From an uncultured Gammaproteobacteria bacterium (GTDB taxonomy: Bacteria; Pseudomonadota; Gammaproteobacteria; Pseudomonadales; Azotimanducaceae_A), in contig CAJWGQ010000091.1 of the NCBI GenBank assembly GCA_913041025.1, forward strand, positions 1 through 11,060: a stretch of DNA of 11,060 nt, given 5' to 3'. The number at the start of each line of letters is the position of its first letter. Within the stretch, counting starts at the first letter, position 1. Positions 1 through 6,109 of the stretch are shown here, one piece after another. A program made the position numbers and the translations under genes. The notes under the pieces are model-generated. The model ran no database searches and had not been told where the DNA came from. It worked only from the letters and a program-made list of their open reading frames with translations.

Positions 1-97
1 ACAGTCGCTCCATCGCCGTGTTGAGTTCACCCTTGGACTCAGCGAGTGCTCGCTGGGAGGTGAGGGACGAAATATTGGTATTTATTACAAGAGCCAT
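1..97 (-). CDS. Flagellin, N-terminal fragment (runs off the window edge)
   Basis: Only the first 32 codons are in the window. They read MALVINTNISSLTSQRALA, then an amphipathic stretch ending in TAMERL. This is the conserved D0 helix that starts bacterial flagellins (family pattern MAxVINTNxxSL...ALxxAMERLSSG), so the product should be the exported filament subunit. It does not match the FlgC or FlgL N-terminus. The ATG lies 28 nt after the flgB stop on the same strand. Upstream there is only a weak purine tract (ACGGAAAT) and no obvious sigma-28 promoter in the short gap. Codons favour C-ending forms (ACC, TCC, CTC, AAC), as expected of a highly expressed gene. Which paralogue it is (fliC, flaA and so on) cannot be told from 32 residues. 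A flagellin at this place, where flgC is expected, is unusual. Confidence 0.85.
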   Translation of the reverse strand, partial: MALVINTNISSLTSQRALAESKGELNTAMERL

Positions 98-125
98 AGT
101 TATTTCCGTAAGTTATTCGTTAGTG

Positions 126-506
126 TCATTCGCCTCTGAGTGCTCTGCGAATGCCTCCAATTCTGTTTTCCAGGAACTGTAAGGTCGCGGTATAGCGAGC
201 CGATTCCTTACCAAATTGGGCCTGCTCATAATTTAATTCGACGGTGTTTCCGTCCGCGGCAGGGTTATTTGGTGTACGAAATATGAGAGCAGGATTGCGA
301 GAATTCGTGCTATTCATATGTCCAGGCTGGCTAAGCTTTATGGAAAAATCCGTTTCCTTAGCCATGATCTTTTTAAAGTCGATGTCCTTTGCTTTGTAGT
401 GTGGCGTATCTGCATTCGCAATATTCTGACCGAGCAACGCTAGACGACGCTGACGCAAACTCATCGCTTTCTCGTGCACTCCAAATATTCCGTTTAAGAC
501 ATCCAT
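126..506 (-). CDS. flgB: Flagellar basal-body proximal rod protein FlgB
   Basis: FlgB is one of the proximal rod subunits that link the MS ring to the rest of the rod. It is exported by the flagellar type III apparatus without a cleaved signal. The 126-residue product is close to the usual 130-140. It carries the family's N-terminal rod signature around residues 14-45 (LRQRRLALLGQNIANADTP, then Y-KAKDIDFK). A Pro/Asn-rich middle follows (NPALIFRTPNNPAADGNTV), then a C-terminal helix (YTATLQFLENRIGGIRRAL). The start ATG at 504-506 is preceded by a GAGAAG-type purine stretch. A consensus sigma-54 promoter lies about 140 nt upstream on the same strand, at 645-661. In most relatives flgC, flgD and flgE follow immediately; here a flagellin gene follows. 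Confidence 0.93.
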   Translation of the reverse strand: MDVLNGIFGVHEKAMSLRQRRLALLGQNIANADTPHYKAKDIDFKKIMAKETDFSIKLSQPGHMNSTNSRNPALIFRTPNNPAADGNTVELNYEQAQFGKESARYTATLQFLENRIGGIRRALRGE

Positions 507-644
507 CTACTTCTCAATCCTAATTCTCATGTTTTTCTGTCTATCGTTTAAAAATCTCAATTTTTTTCTAAAGTTCTCTAACTTGTTACCGATTCATTAA
601 ATAGCGAACCTTTTTGACAAGTACGCCTTTGTGAAATTTACTAA

Positions 645-661
645 AGCAAGCACCGTGCCAA
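645..661 (-). promoter_or_regulatory. Sigma-54 (RpoN) promoter for flgB
   Basis: Read on the minus strand the site is TTGGCACGGTGCTTGCT. It matches the consensus YTGGCACG-N4-TTGCW at every defined position, with GG (659-658) and GC (647-646) separated by exactly 10 nt. Transcription should begin near 634 and run into flgB after a leader of roughly 130 nt. RpoN control of rod operons through FleQ/FlrC-type activators is established for Pseudomonas and Vibrio. Confidence 0.88.
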
Positions 662-933
662 TTCAGGAAAGTACCGAAGCAACAGCCTTTCTAAAGCCTT
701 CTCACTAAAACCAGTTAGAATTTTTTGTTCAAAGCGGCAAAGAAATGCCAGATGAGATTTGATTGTCTAGGATAAAATTTGCCGCTATCAACAAAAACGG
801 CAATCTTCTTGAGAAGTGTAAGGACAACTGAGCAAATACCAAGTCAAGTAGAAGACCTTAAAAGTAAGATGAATGTAACTATCAGGAAAAAAGGCTACAG
901 AAGGTGCCGCTCGCTTTTGGCTGAACTACAGAT

Positions 934-950
934 TTGGCACTTCTATTGCA
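934..950 (+). promoter_or_regulatory. Sigma-54 (RpoN) promoter for flgA
   Basis: The site TTGGCACTTCTATTGCA has the -24 GG at 936-937 and the -12 GC at 948-949, with the required 10-nt spacing. It differs from TGGCACG-N4-TTGCA at one base (T for the last G of the -24 block). The expected start of transcription is near 961, giving a leader of about 55 nt to the flgA ATG at 1017. The downstream genes flgM and flgN are probably also read from here. Confidence 0.82.
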
Positions 951-1016
951 GTCTATTCGTTATTAACAAGATAGCGCATCCAATTGACGAGTTACCGACA
1001 CTTAAGTGACCAGACA

Positions 1017-1991
1017 ATGACAGAAACAGTGGAAATTGGGCTTTTAGCAAAATTTAAAAGCAGTTTGCTTTTATCACTGTCTGTACTCTTTGTATTTTCT
1101 ACATACAGTCCTATAGCTCTTTCTGGCTCTGCTAGTAAATCTTTAGAAAAAGAAATACACAACTGGCTGGTTCATCAGGGATTTGAAACCGACGCTCTTA
1201 TTATCCAAGTTAATGACTCTCGACTGCAGGTACCTATTTGCGAAAGTAATTTCCAGCTGGAGCCAGGTAACGGGGGTACCGGATCCATGCTCAGAACTGT
1301 CAAAGCGAGCTGTCCTGGTTCCGACTGGACCCGACTAATCCGGCTTAAAAACAAGATAGAAAACTCGGAAAAAGTTCGAAACAAAACGTTTGTTGCAACG
1401 ACTACAGTTCTAGTTACCCAGAGCCCAATTAACCAATACGCAAAAATTTCACACGATGTACTTGCTAGGAAGGAGATACCCAATAACCGACTACCCCCTA
1501 ATGCTCTAAAGGGTTCCCACACAATGAACCATTCTTTCGCGAAAAGGCCTCTCCGGGTGGGGCACATTATTACGACAGCGGATCTGACAAGCCCCAAAAA
1601 GGTCGTCGTCATTAAATCTTCGATGCCAGCTCACACCGTTATTAAAAGACAATACTTTTCAATTGAATACCGCCTCAAAGGAATTCCACACGACGCAATT
1701 CACTCTTTAGATGGATTAGATAACCTTGCTACAAACAGGCTGTTACACCCCGGCGACGTACTTCGTAAACGAGATTTGAGCAAAGCGAAGCTCGTTAAAC
1801 GCGGAGATCTGGTCTTAGTCGAAGCAAAAAGTAACGAATTCCAGATAGTAAACGAAGCAATCGCCTTTCAAGATGGTTATTTAGGCGACCAAATCAAACT
1901 GACAAGTGTCGATTCTAAGCGCGAGATTCAAGCAACCGTGATTGGTCAAGGCAAAGTCAGCGCTTTATCAAAAAGATGGATTATAAAATAA
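1017..1991 (+). CDS. flgA: Flagellar P-ring assembly chaperone FlgA, with two SAF-like units
   Basis: FlgA is a periplasmic chaperone that helps FlgI polymerise into the P ring. From the ATG at 1017 the product is 324 residues, long for a family that is usually about 220-250. Residues about 10-37 form a Sec signal peptide (Lys-rich start, hydrophobic core LLLSLSVLFVF, Ala/Ser-rich end). The N-domain has the typical paired cysteines in VPICESNF and VKASCPGSDW. Two SAF-like segments then follow. The first covers about residues 129-195 (ending AKRPLRVGHIITTADL) and the second about 196-264 (ending NRLLHPGDVLRKRDL, KRGD). After them comes the normal C-terminal domain (AIAFQDGYLGDQIKL, VIGQGKV). 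A TTG at 984 in the same frame would add 11 residues; I prefer the ATG because it gives a cleaner signal peptide and follows AAGTGA. The gene is transcribed from the sigma-54 site at 934-950. Confidence 0.88.
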   Translation: MTETVEIGLLAKFKSSLLLSLSVLFVFSTYSPIALSGSASKSLEKEIHNWLVHQGFETDALIIQVNDSRLQVPICESNFQLEPGNGGTGSMLRTVKASCPGSDWTRLIRLKNKIENSEKVRNKTFVATTTVLVTQSPINQYAKISHDVLARKEIPNNRLPPNALKGSHTMNHSFAKRPLRVGHIITTADLTSPKKVVVIKSSMPAHTVIKRQYFSIEYRLKGIPHDAIHSLDGLDNLATNRLLHPGDVLRKRDLSKAKLVKRGDLVLVEAKSNEFQIVNEAIAFQDGYLGDQIKLTSVDSKREIQATVIGQGKVSALSKRWIIK

Positions 1992-2013
1992 GAGATTTTG
2001 CAATTATCGATAA
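1985..2013 (+). promoter_or_regulatory. Weak candidate sigma-28 promoter upstream of the small ORF and flgM
   Basis: ATCGATAA at 2006-2013 matches 6 of 8 bases of the sigma-28 -10 element GCCGATAA. A TAAA lies upstream at 1985-1988, but the spacer is about 17 nt instead of 15, and the element overlaps the end of flgA. In many bacteria flgM has its own FliA-dependent promoter, so the position makes sense, but the match is poor and may be chance. Confidence 0.25.
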
Positions 2014-2052
2014 CAACTTAACTCATTGAAAAATATGGAATAAAGGAGAATA

Positions 2053-2163
2053 ATGACTAAATTCGAAGAATTATTGAAAAAAGATGAACTTTTTACTAAA
2101 GTTCTGCGCCGGCCTACCGATTACATACGAGTAGGAAATTATTTGCTGAAGATGAGGCCTTAA
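2053..2163 (+). CDS. Uncharacterised 36-residue small protein between flgA and flgM
   Basis: This short ORF starts MTKFEELLKKDELFTK, continues with an Arg-rich segment (VLRRPTDYIRVG) and ends NYLLKMRP before TAA. Its Shine-Dalgarno sequence (AAAGGAG at 2042-2048, 4 nt before the ATG) is the strongest seen in the window. Only 4 nt separate its stop from the flgM ATG, and the GAGG that can serve flgM (2154-2157) lies inside its last codons, so the two could be translationally coupled. The product is charged, probably an amphipathic N-terminal helix with a basic tail; no signal peptide or membrane segment. I do not recognise the family. It could be a real small protein, a leader peptide controlling flgM translation, or a chance ORF. 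The ribosome binding site and tight spacing argue against chance. Confidence 0.55.
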   Translation: MTKFEELLKKDELFTKVLRRPTDYIRVGNYLLKMRP

Positions 2164-2167
2164 GACA

Positions 2168-2461
2168 ATGGCAGACAGCATAAACACAGTAGGTGGTAAC
2201 ACCAACGTCAATAACGACAGGGTTATTAAATCTAATAAGCCACAGGGCGAAGCAGCTGCTTCTCGGGCTCAAGAGTCTGATAATGGAGTAAGAAGCGTCG
2301 AAGTGGAGCTTAGTGATGAAATTCGTCAAGCCGAGGAGCGTGCGGTTTTTGATGATGCCCGAGTAAAGGAGATGCGAGACGCAATAGAGTCTGGCACTTT
2401 TCCGCTTGACTCTCGACGGATTGCGGAAAATTTTGCCGAACTTGAAAACTTAATCTCTTAG
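2168..2461 (+). CDS. flgM: Anti-sigma-28 factor FlgM
   Basis: FlgM binds and inhibits FliA (sigma-28) until the hook is complete, and is then exported through the flagellar apparatus, releasing late-gene transcription. The 97-residue product has the family layout. There is a disordered N-terminal half rich in Asn, Ser and Gly (INTVGGNTNVNNDR), then a conserved C-terminal sigma-binding half from about residue 43 (VEVELSDEIRQAE, RVKEMRDAIESGTFPLD, RRIAENFAELENL). The start ATG is 4 nt after the stop of the small ORF, with GAGG 10 nt upstream inside it. The flgN start follows 9 nt after the flgM stop. Its likely target is encoded at the right end of the same window (position 10996 on). Confidence 0.93.
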   Translation: MADSINTVGGNTNVNNDRVIKSNKPQGEAAASRAQESDNGVRSVEVELSDEIRQAEERAVFDDARVKEMRDAIESGTFPLDSRRIAENFAELENLIS

Positions 2462-2470
2462 ATTTTCGTT

Positions 2471-2878
2471 TTGACAGATACTGAAGGCATCGCAACGGTG
2501 CTTAACTTGGCTAGGACACTTTCTTCTATACTCGAAGAAGAATTCGCTGTGCTCGAAAGCAAAAATCTGGAAGCACTTGAATCCATTCAGGATCACAAAG
2601 TTACTGTGCTGCAGGAGCTTGACAGTTCATGGACCAACTTAAATGCTCAGCATGAAGCGGCCACACCTGAACTCGAAGAGCCAGCCATCAAGGATACTCT
2701 ATGGGAAGAAGCCATTGGTCTCATTAACAGCTGCAAAGAAGCCCACATCCGAAATGACCTATTACTCAAAAAGCAGCTGGAAGTCGTAAGAACTGTACTT
2801 TCTGCTATCACAAAGAAATCGGATACGGGCCACGGCGACTTATATGACAAAATGGGCCGAATGGGCAAAAAACGCTAG
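2471..2878 (+). CDS. flgN: Flagellar export chaperone FlgN (for hook-filament junction proteins)
   Basis: FlgN-family proteins are small cytoplasmic helical chaperones that bind the C-termini of FlgK and FlgL and bring them to the export gate. The product is 135 residues, almost all predicted helix: a long N-terminal helix (LARTLSSILEEEFAVLESKN), the family-typical LEALESIQDHKVTVLQEL, and a C-terminal helix (IRNDLLLKKQLEVV) with a polar tail. The call rests on this pattern, its length and its position directly after flgM. The only start that fits is TTG at 2471; there is no in-frame ATG until near the C-terminus, and a stop (the flgM TAG) lies just upstream. No clear Shine-Dalgarno precedes it, so it probably depends on ribosomes finishing flgM. 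Confidence 0.83.
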   Translation: MTDTEGIATVLNLARTLSSILEEEFAVLESKNLEALESIQDHKVTVLQELDSSWTNLNAQHEAATPELEEPAIKDTLWEEAIGLINSCKEAHIRNDLLLKKQLEVVRTVLSAITKKSDTGHGDLYDKMGRMGKKR

Positions 2879-2887
2879 AGCACTCTA
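2876..2887. repeat. Perfect inverted repeat made by the two convergent stop codons
   Basis: TAGAG-CA-CTCTA is a 5-bp perfect inverted repeat. Its outer three bases on each strand are the TAG stop of flgN and the TAG stop of the FlhB-like gene. The stem is too short, GC-poor and without a T-tract, so I do not call it an intrinsic terminator. The two operons therefore have no visible terminator between them. Confidence 0.5.
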
Positions 2888-3214
2888 ATCGTCCCAAGGA
2901 GTCCGCTCAGAGAGCCAATACACCCAAGATAACAACACCGCGACAGAACGGTAAAGCTCCTCGGGTATTTCTTCTTCCAACTGCAAATAAGACAAGGTCT
3001 CCGCCAGAACGGGGTCTTCAGCCACATGAACCCCGTGACTTTGAGCAGCCCGAATAATATCCCAAGCGAGCTCTCCTTGACCTTTAGCTTTAACGACAGG
3101 AGCGTTTACCTTGTCGTACAGTAATGCAACAGCCTTCTTGCCTCCATCACCATACTCGGCACCTTCCCCAAACACAGGGCTCGACTGAGGTTCGTCGTAG
3201 GTTTGATTAGGCAC
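2885..3214 (-). CDS. FlhB C-terminal-domain protein (FlhX/FhlB type, export switch paralogue)
   Basis: The 109-residue product matches only the cytoplasmic C-terminal part of FlhB (YscU/HrcU family). From about residue 26 it reads KKAVALLYD, APVVKAKGQGELAWDIIRAA, GVHVAEDPVLAETL and EEIPEELYRSVAVLLSWVY, each with a direct counterpart in FlhB after its cleavage site. The four membrane helices and the NPTH autocleavage motif are absent, so it resembles the separate FlhB C-terminal fragment left by cleavage. Stand-alone proteins of this kind (Campylobacter FlhX, Bacillus YlqH) are known, and FlhX can substitute for the FlhB C-terminal part. The start is GTG at 3214, overlapping the fliK-like stop by 8 nt, so the two are likely translated together. 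It is the last gene of the operon and meets flgN tail to tail. Confidence 0.85.
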   Translation of the reverse strand: MPNQTYDEPQSSPVFGEGAEYGDGGKKAVALLYDKVNAPVVKAKGQGELAWDIIRAAQSHGVHVAEDPVLAETLSYLQLEEEIPEELYRSVAVLLSWVYWLSERTPWDD

Positions 3215-4286
3215 TGACTTCTAAACCTTTAAACCCAGGCGGGATTGAGGACTCTTTTTGAGCTCGCTGCGTAGGATAAAACTGAATACCAAGCACCGCG
3301 AGGCCCGCTTGTTTCAGAAGATCCGTCAATTTTAACTTATGCTCCACCGCCAAACTAAAAAGCTCTTTATGGGGTATCCAAGCAGTTACCTTGACCTGAT
3401 TCTCTTTATTAAATTCAAGGTTTGCTCCACAGCGAACTTCGTTTTTGACAGGGATTTCAAGGTCAACATACCAATTAGAACGTTCTCCCGCTTTCTGTTC
3501 CTCCTTTTCGTCTTCCGCTTTTTTCCCCAAGCTTAAGAAAACGGGCATTTGATCGGTAAACGGGAGAACCCAAGACAGATTTAAGGTTCGAGAACCTAGC
3601 AAACTCGATAGCGAGTCTAGCTGCCGGGCCTCTAGTTCATCGATTGCTCCCCCAATACCGCTGGCATCCATCTGACGAGACCTCATTAGTCTCTGAATAG
3701 CCAGCAGAATCGACTTCAAGCTAGTTCCTTCGATAGATTGCCCACTCTTAAGCTGGTTTTCTAAGAAAAGACCTGAATTCTCCATCGCGCGCTTTACTTG
3801 CTCCGGTAAAAGCGAATGGCCTGACAAAATCAGTTGGCGTAAAGATTGGCCTTCCTTTGAGTCTGCAAACTGCTCGATCAGTCTGGATAAATTATCGGGA
3901 TTTAATTGCCTGGAAAGGTGAAAACTACCGGTCTGACCCAGTAGTCTATTAAATCGTTGTTGTGGAGCCCCTTGAGCTCGGGGTTTTGTCTGGGTGCTCG
4001 CCTGTCGCTCGGTTAGGGAAAGCACTATTTGACCCCCCACTAGACTAACCAGCAAGCTTACGGCAGTTTGACCAGCCGCAAACCCAGGGGGTAAGGCCAG
4101 ACTTTTTGCTCCAAGAAGCAGCACCGAACCATCCGGCCGATTTGCCACCAAGGCATTAATTACCTGCCCTTCCCTCAAACCTAGCCCTCTCGCCTGCTCT
4201 GGTGCGAGCCTTAGAGCAGAGGTCCCTCCTTCGACATATACAAGGTTGGGTCTCGTTTGCAAATTGACTGACTCAGAAGTCAACAT
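3207..4286 (-). CDS. FliK-like flagellar hook-length control protein
   Basis: FliK measures hook length and, by touching the FlhB C-terminal domain, switches export from hook to filament substrates. The product is 359 residues, short for FliK (often 400-600). Residues 1-95 form a compact beta-rich domain (LRLAPEQARGLGLREGQVINALV, read in parts). A linker rich in Gln, Arg and Pro follows (about 95-115), then a helical region (about 125-230). The C-terminal Flg_hook-type domain covers about 238-340 (WVLPFTDQMPVFLSLG, WYVDLEIPV, LAVLGIQFY). An acidic, Lys-rich loop at 254-270 interrupts it. The ATG follows GAGGG, which abuts the stop of the upstream lipoprotein gene. Since a main fliK usually lies in the fliJ-fliK-fliL cluster, this may be a second copy specialised to act with the FlhB-like protein made from the overlapping gene. 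The family is clear, the exact role inferred. Confidence 0.78.
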   Translation of the reverse strand: MLTSESVNLQTRPNLVYVEGGTSALRLAPEQARGLGLREGQVINALVANRPDGSVLLLGAKSLALPPGFAAGQTAVSLLVSLVGGQIVLSLTERQASTQTKPRAQGAPQQRFNRLLGQTGSFHLSRQLNPDNLSRLIEQFADSKEGQSLRQLILSGHSLLPEQVKRAMENSGLFLENQLKSGQSIEGTSLKSILLAIQRLMRSRQMDASGIGGAIDELEARQLDSLSSLLGSRTLNLSWVLPFTDQMPVFLSLGKKAEDEKEEQKAGERSNWYVDLEIPVKNEVRCGANLEFNKENQVKVTAWIPHKELFSLAVEHKLKLTDLLKQAGLAVLGIQFYPTQRAQKESSIPPGFKGLEVSA

Positions 4287-4297
4287 AAATGAGCCCT

Positions 4298-4921
4298 CTA
4301 GGGATATCTAACCCAGCCTTCGTACGGGTCTTTGGCTGACGACTTGTTGTCGGGCTGGTCCTTAAAAATCACCCTTTTAATGTCCTCCACGCCCGGGATT
4401 CGCATCGTCTTATTCGCATACATCCAATTCGGATTCGATCTTCTGAACACTTTTGGGTTGGATTGAACAAACGCTTTTCTTAGAATATCGCGCTTAAAGG
4501 GATAATTCCCGACCGTTGAACTGATGATCTTATCCAAATAATCGCCACGCTTAACGAGATAGGTTCCATCGCTGTTTGCAGATATGCCTTCATTTGCCTC
4601 CTGCATGGCCTGTTCTAGGTCCTTGACTAAGCGCCTCAAGGCAGAATCTAGCTCGCTTTGTTTGCGTTGATCTTCACTAAGATCCATATCAAAAGGATTT
4701 GAATCTCCTTCTTCAGCTTCGCTTTGTTTTACTTCAATTTCGGTCGTAAGCTGGCCAGTCTCTTCGGCCGACTCTTCTGCTATTTCGCTACGCTCGACGC
4801 CAATTTCTATTGGCAATTGGCTGCACCCGCAGGCAAAAATCAATATCAACAGATACGATAGACTCTTGAACACGCGTCTAGGAGCAACAGGACTTATAAA
4901 TTGCACTCTCTTATTACTCAT
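4298..4921 (-). CDS. LysM-type lipoprotein of the flgP-flgT operon
   Basis: From the ATG at 4921 the product is 207 residues. It begins with a basic segment and a hydrophobic core (SLSYLLILIF) ending ACGCS, a lipoprotein-like signal with Cys31 or Cys33 as the lipidated residue. A strongly acidic, Glu/Ser-rich linker follows (about 40-80, with an imperfect repeat GVERSEIAEE / EVKQSEAEE), then a short helix with LRRLVKDLEQAMQEA. A LysM-like domain spans about 121-176 (YLVKRGDYLDKII, ILRKAFVQSNPKVF, NKTMRIP), close to the form found in FimV/HubP-type proteins. The tail ends EGWVRYP. It probably sits in a membrane with the LysM part on peptidoglycan, perhaps helping to hold the H/T-ring parts. 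The frame is open 28 codons further upstream, but that start would lie inside flgT; the ATG chosen is 7 nt after the flgT stop and preceded by AAAGG. Confidence 0.72.
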   Translation of the reverse strand: MSNKRVQFISPVAPRRVFKSLSYLLILIFACGCSQLPIEIGVERSEIAEESAEETGQLTTEIEVKQSEAEEGDSNPFDMDLSEDQRKQSELDSALRRLVKDLEQAMQEANEGISANSDGTYLVKRGDYLDKIISSTVGNYPFKRDILRKAFVQSNPKVFRRSNPNWMYANKTMRIPGVEDIKRVIFKDQPDNKSSAKDPYEGWVRYP

Positions 4922-4928
4922 TTGCCTT

Positions 4929-6101
4929 TCAGCCTTCAAAAATTCCTGCATGCGACAGAGGAATAGCCAGCATATTATCATAATCAAGCTCGGGCATGCC
5001 TGCATATACTTCTATATGCGCAGTATGCTCATAAACACTTACGATCTCAGCCAGGGAAACCAGACTCAGCCCCTTTTCCAAGCCTTCTAAACTAAGCCGT
5101 TCGCCTTTTGGAGCCAATATAAATTTTTGCCCTTTAAACAGGCCTATGTCTTTTCCCCCAACAATGCTTCCAGCCCCTGAGCGCCCCCCGGCCATGTTCA
5201 AAGAGATTTTTCCGTGACAACGAGCTTGCTTTGAGATCATTGGCATTAGCCAGTCCGACCAATTTTTTATCCGAGAGATCGTGGACTCTGAAAGTTGGGT
5301 CAGCAAAACCTGCGAATTCTGAGATGAAACACTCGAATTAAAACCCTCTGACCATAAAATAGTCCCTTCCGACGAACGAACAGATACGGAGACGTTTAAC
5401 TCGTAAGAGCGAGGTGAGCTCCTCCAAGGGTTAATCGAGTTCTTAAATGCTCGCTTAATCTGATATTTCGATGCGTTAGAACTTATGACCAATTTCAAAT
5501 CACTTGGACCTTGATACGCCCCCGTAAAATAGAGCTGATAACCCGACTTTCCCCGATTTGGCTCATAAATAACCAGGTTCTGGTTTAAAGAATTCTCTGC
5601 GTTTTGTGATTTGATGGCATCCGAAACCACCTTGTTGGCATGGTTTGCCAAATTTATTGCCACTGTATCTGTAGATGTAGACTGTTCGACCTCCAGCAAT
5701 ATTCTCTGTTTGCGCGGAGCTGGAAGCTCACAAGAACCATCTTCGTCTTTTCGCGATCTTAATCTTGATCCAAAGCCTCTGGAAATATTTGCTTCATTAA
5801 CATCATAAATTCGAGAACCCCGATCACCCCTACCATAATCGAAGGTTTGGAAACGCAAATCTTCTAAATCGAGTCGGTTGTAGACTAATAATTCTTCTTC
5901 TATTGACCCAGAACCGGATATCCAGGAGTTAGCTGCCACATAAGCCTTATTATCAAGAGCGTATTCCAAAAGCGAGGACTTTATATTGGCCAGTGACCGC
6001 TCGCTATCGATTGAATCGCCGAAAACGCCTAGGGAATAGCTGAAAAGGCTTGTTAGTACCCATAACAATCCATAAGTCCTAGTTCGAGAACAAAAAAACA
6101 T
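4929..6101 (-). CDS. flgT: Flagellar H-ring protein FlgT
   Basis: FlgT forms the H ring around the LP ring in Vibrio, stabilising the rings and allowing the T ring (MotX/MotY) to assemble. The 390-residue product is close to Vibrio FlgT in length. It has an N-terminal signal peptide (YGLLWVLTSLFSYSLGVFG, about 10-28) and a first domain of about 30-120 with the typical NLV-like core (YALDNKAYVAANSW, YNRLDLEDLRFQTF). A middle alpha/beta domain follows (about 125-290: RILLEVEQS, NLVIYEPNRGKSGYQLYFTG, VSVSVRSSEGTILWSEGF). The C-terminal beta domain (about 300-385: GKDIGLFKGQKFILAP, LVSLAEIVSVYEHTAHIEVY) is the family's most recognisable part. The ATG is 8 nt after the flgP stop with GGTGA upstream; codons 2-3 are TTT in a run of seven T. 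A Cys pair (in SCELPAP and ARCHGK) might form a periplasmic disulfide. Confidence 0.85.
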   Translation of the reverse strand: MFFCSRTRTYGLLWVLTSLFSYSLGVFGDSIDSERSLANIKSSLLEYALDNKAYVAANSWISGSGSIEEELLVYNRLDLEDLRFQTFDYGRGDRGSRIYDVNEANISRGFGSRLRSRKDEDGSCELPAPRKQRILLEVEQSTSTDTVAINLANHANKVVSDAIKSQNAENSLNQNLVIYEPNRGKSGYQLYFTGAYQGPSDLKLVISSNASKYQIKRAFKNSINPWRSSPRSYELNVSVSVRSSEGTILWSEGFNSSVSSQNSQVLLTQLSESTISRIKNWSDWLMPMISKQARCHGKISLNMAGGRSGAGSIVGGKDIGLFKGQKFILAPKGERLSLEGLEKGLSLVSLAEIVSVYEHTAHIEVYAGMPELDYDNMLAIPLSHAGIFEG

Positions 6102-6109
6102 GACATCAC

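Larger units (their letters stand above)
507..1016. other. Non-coding divergent regulatory region between flgB and flgA
   Basis: This 510-bp AT-rich stretch is the longest region without a credible gene. It holds two sigma-54 promoters facing outward, at 645-661 (minus, flgB) and 934-950 (plus, flgA), about 270 bp apart. That leaves room for shared upstream activator sites of a FleQ/FlrA/FlrC-type enhancer-binding protein, although I could not identify a confident site. The predicted flgB leader is about 130 nt and the flgA leader about 55 nt. A 76-codon open frame from a TTG at 779 runs across the flgA promoter and resembles nothing I know, so I do not call it a gene. In Vibrio, cheV and cheR lie between flgA and flgB; no trace of either is seen here. 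Confidence 0.7.

Noticed and set aside
1..97. Reading the left-edge gene as flgC
   Set aside because: FlgC proteins start with a rod motif (MSLFNVFDIAGSAM-like). The observed MALVINTNISSL is a flagellin start.
779..1009. A 76-codon open frame from a TTG upstream of flgA
   Set aside because: It has no ribosome site and resembles no protein family I know. It overlaps the flgA sigma-54 promoter at 934-950.
984..1016. TTG start for FlgA at 984
   Set aside because: It would put 11 extra polar residues ahead of the signal peptide. The ATG at 1017 is better placed, though I cannot exclude the TTG.
4922..5005. Upstream extension of the LysM lipoprotein inside flgT
   Set aside because: It would overlap the flgT C-terminus by 77 nt and put residues ahead of the lipoprotein signal. 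The ATG at 4921 follows the flgT stop with a good ribosome site.
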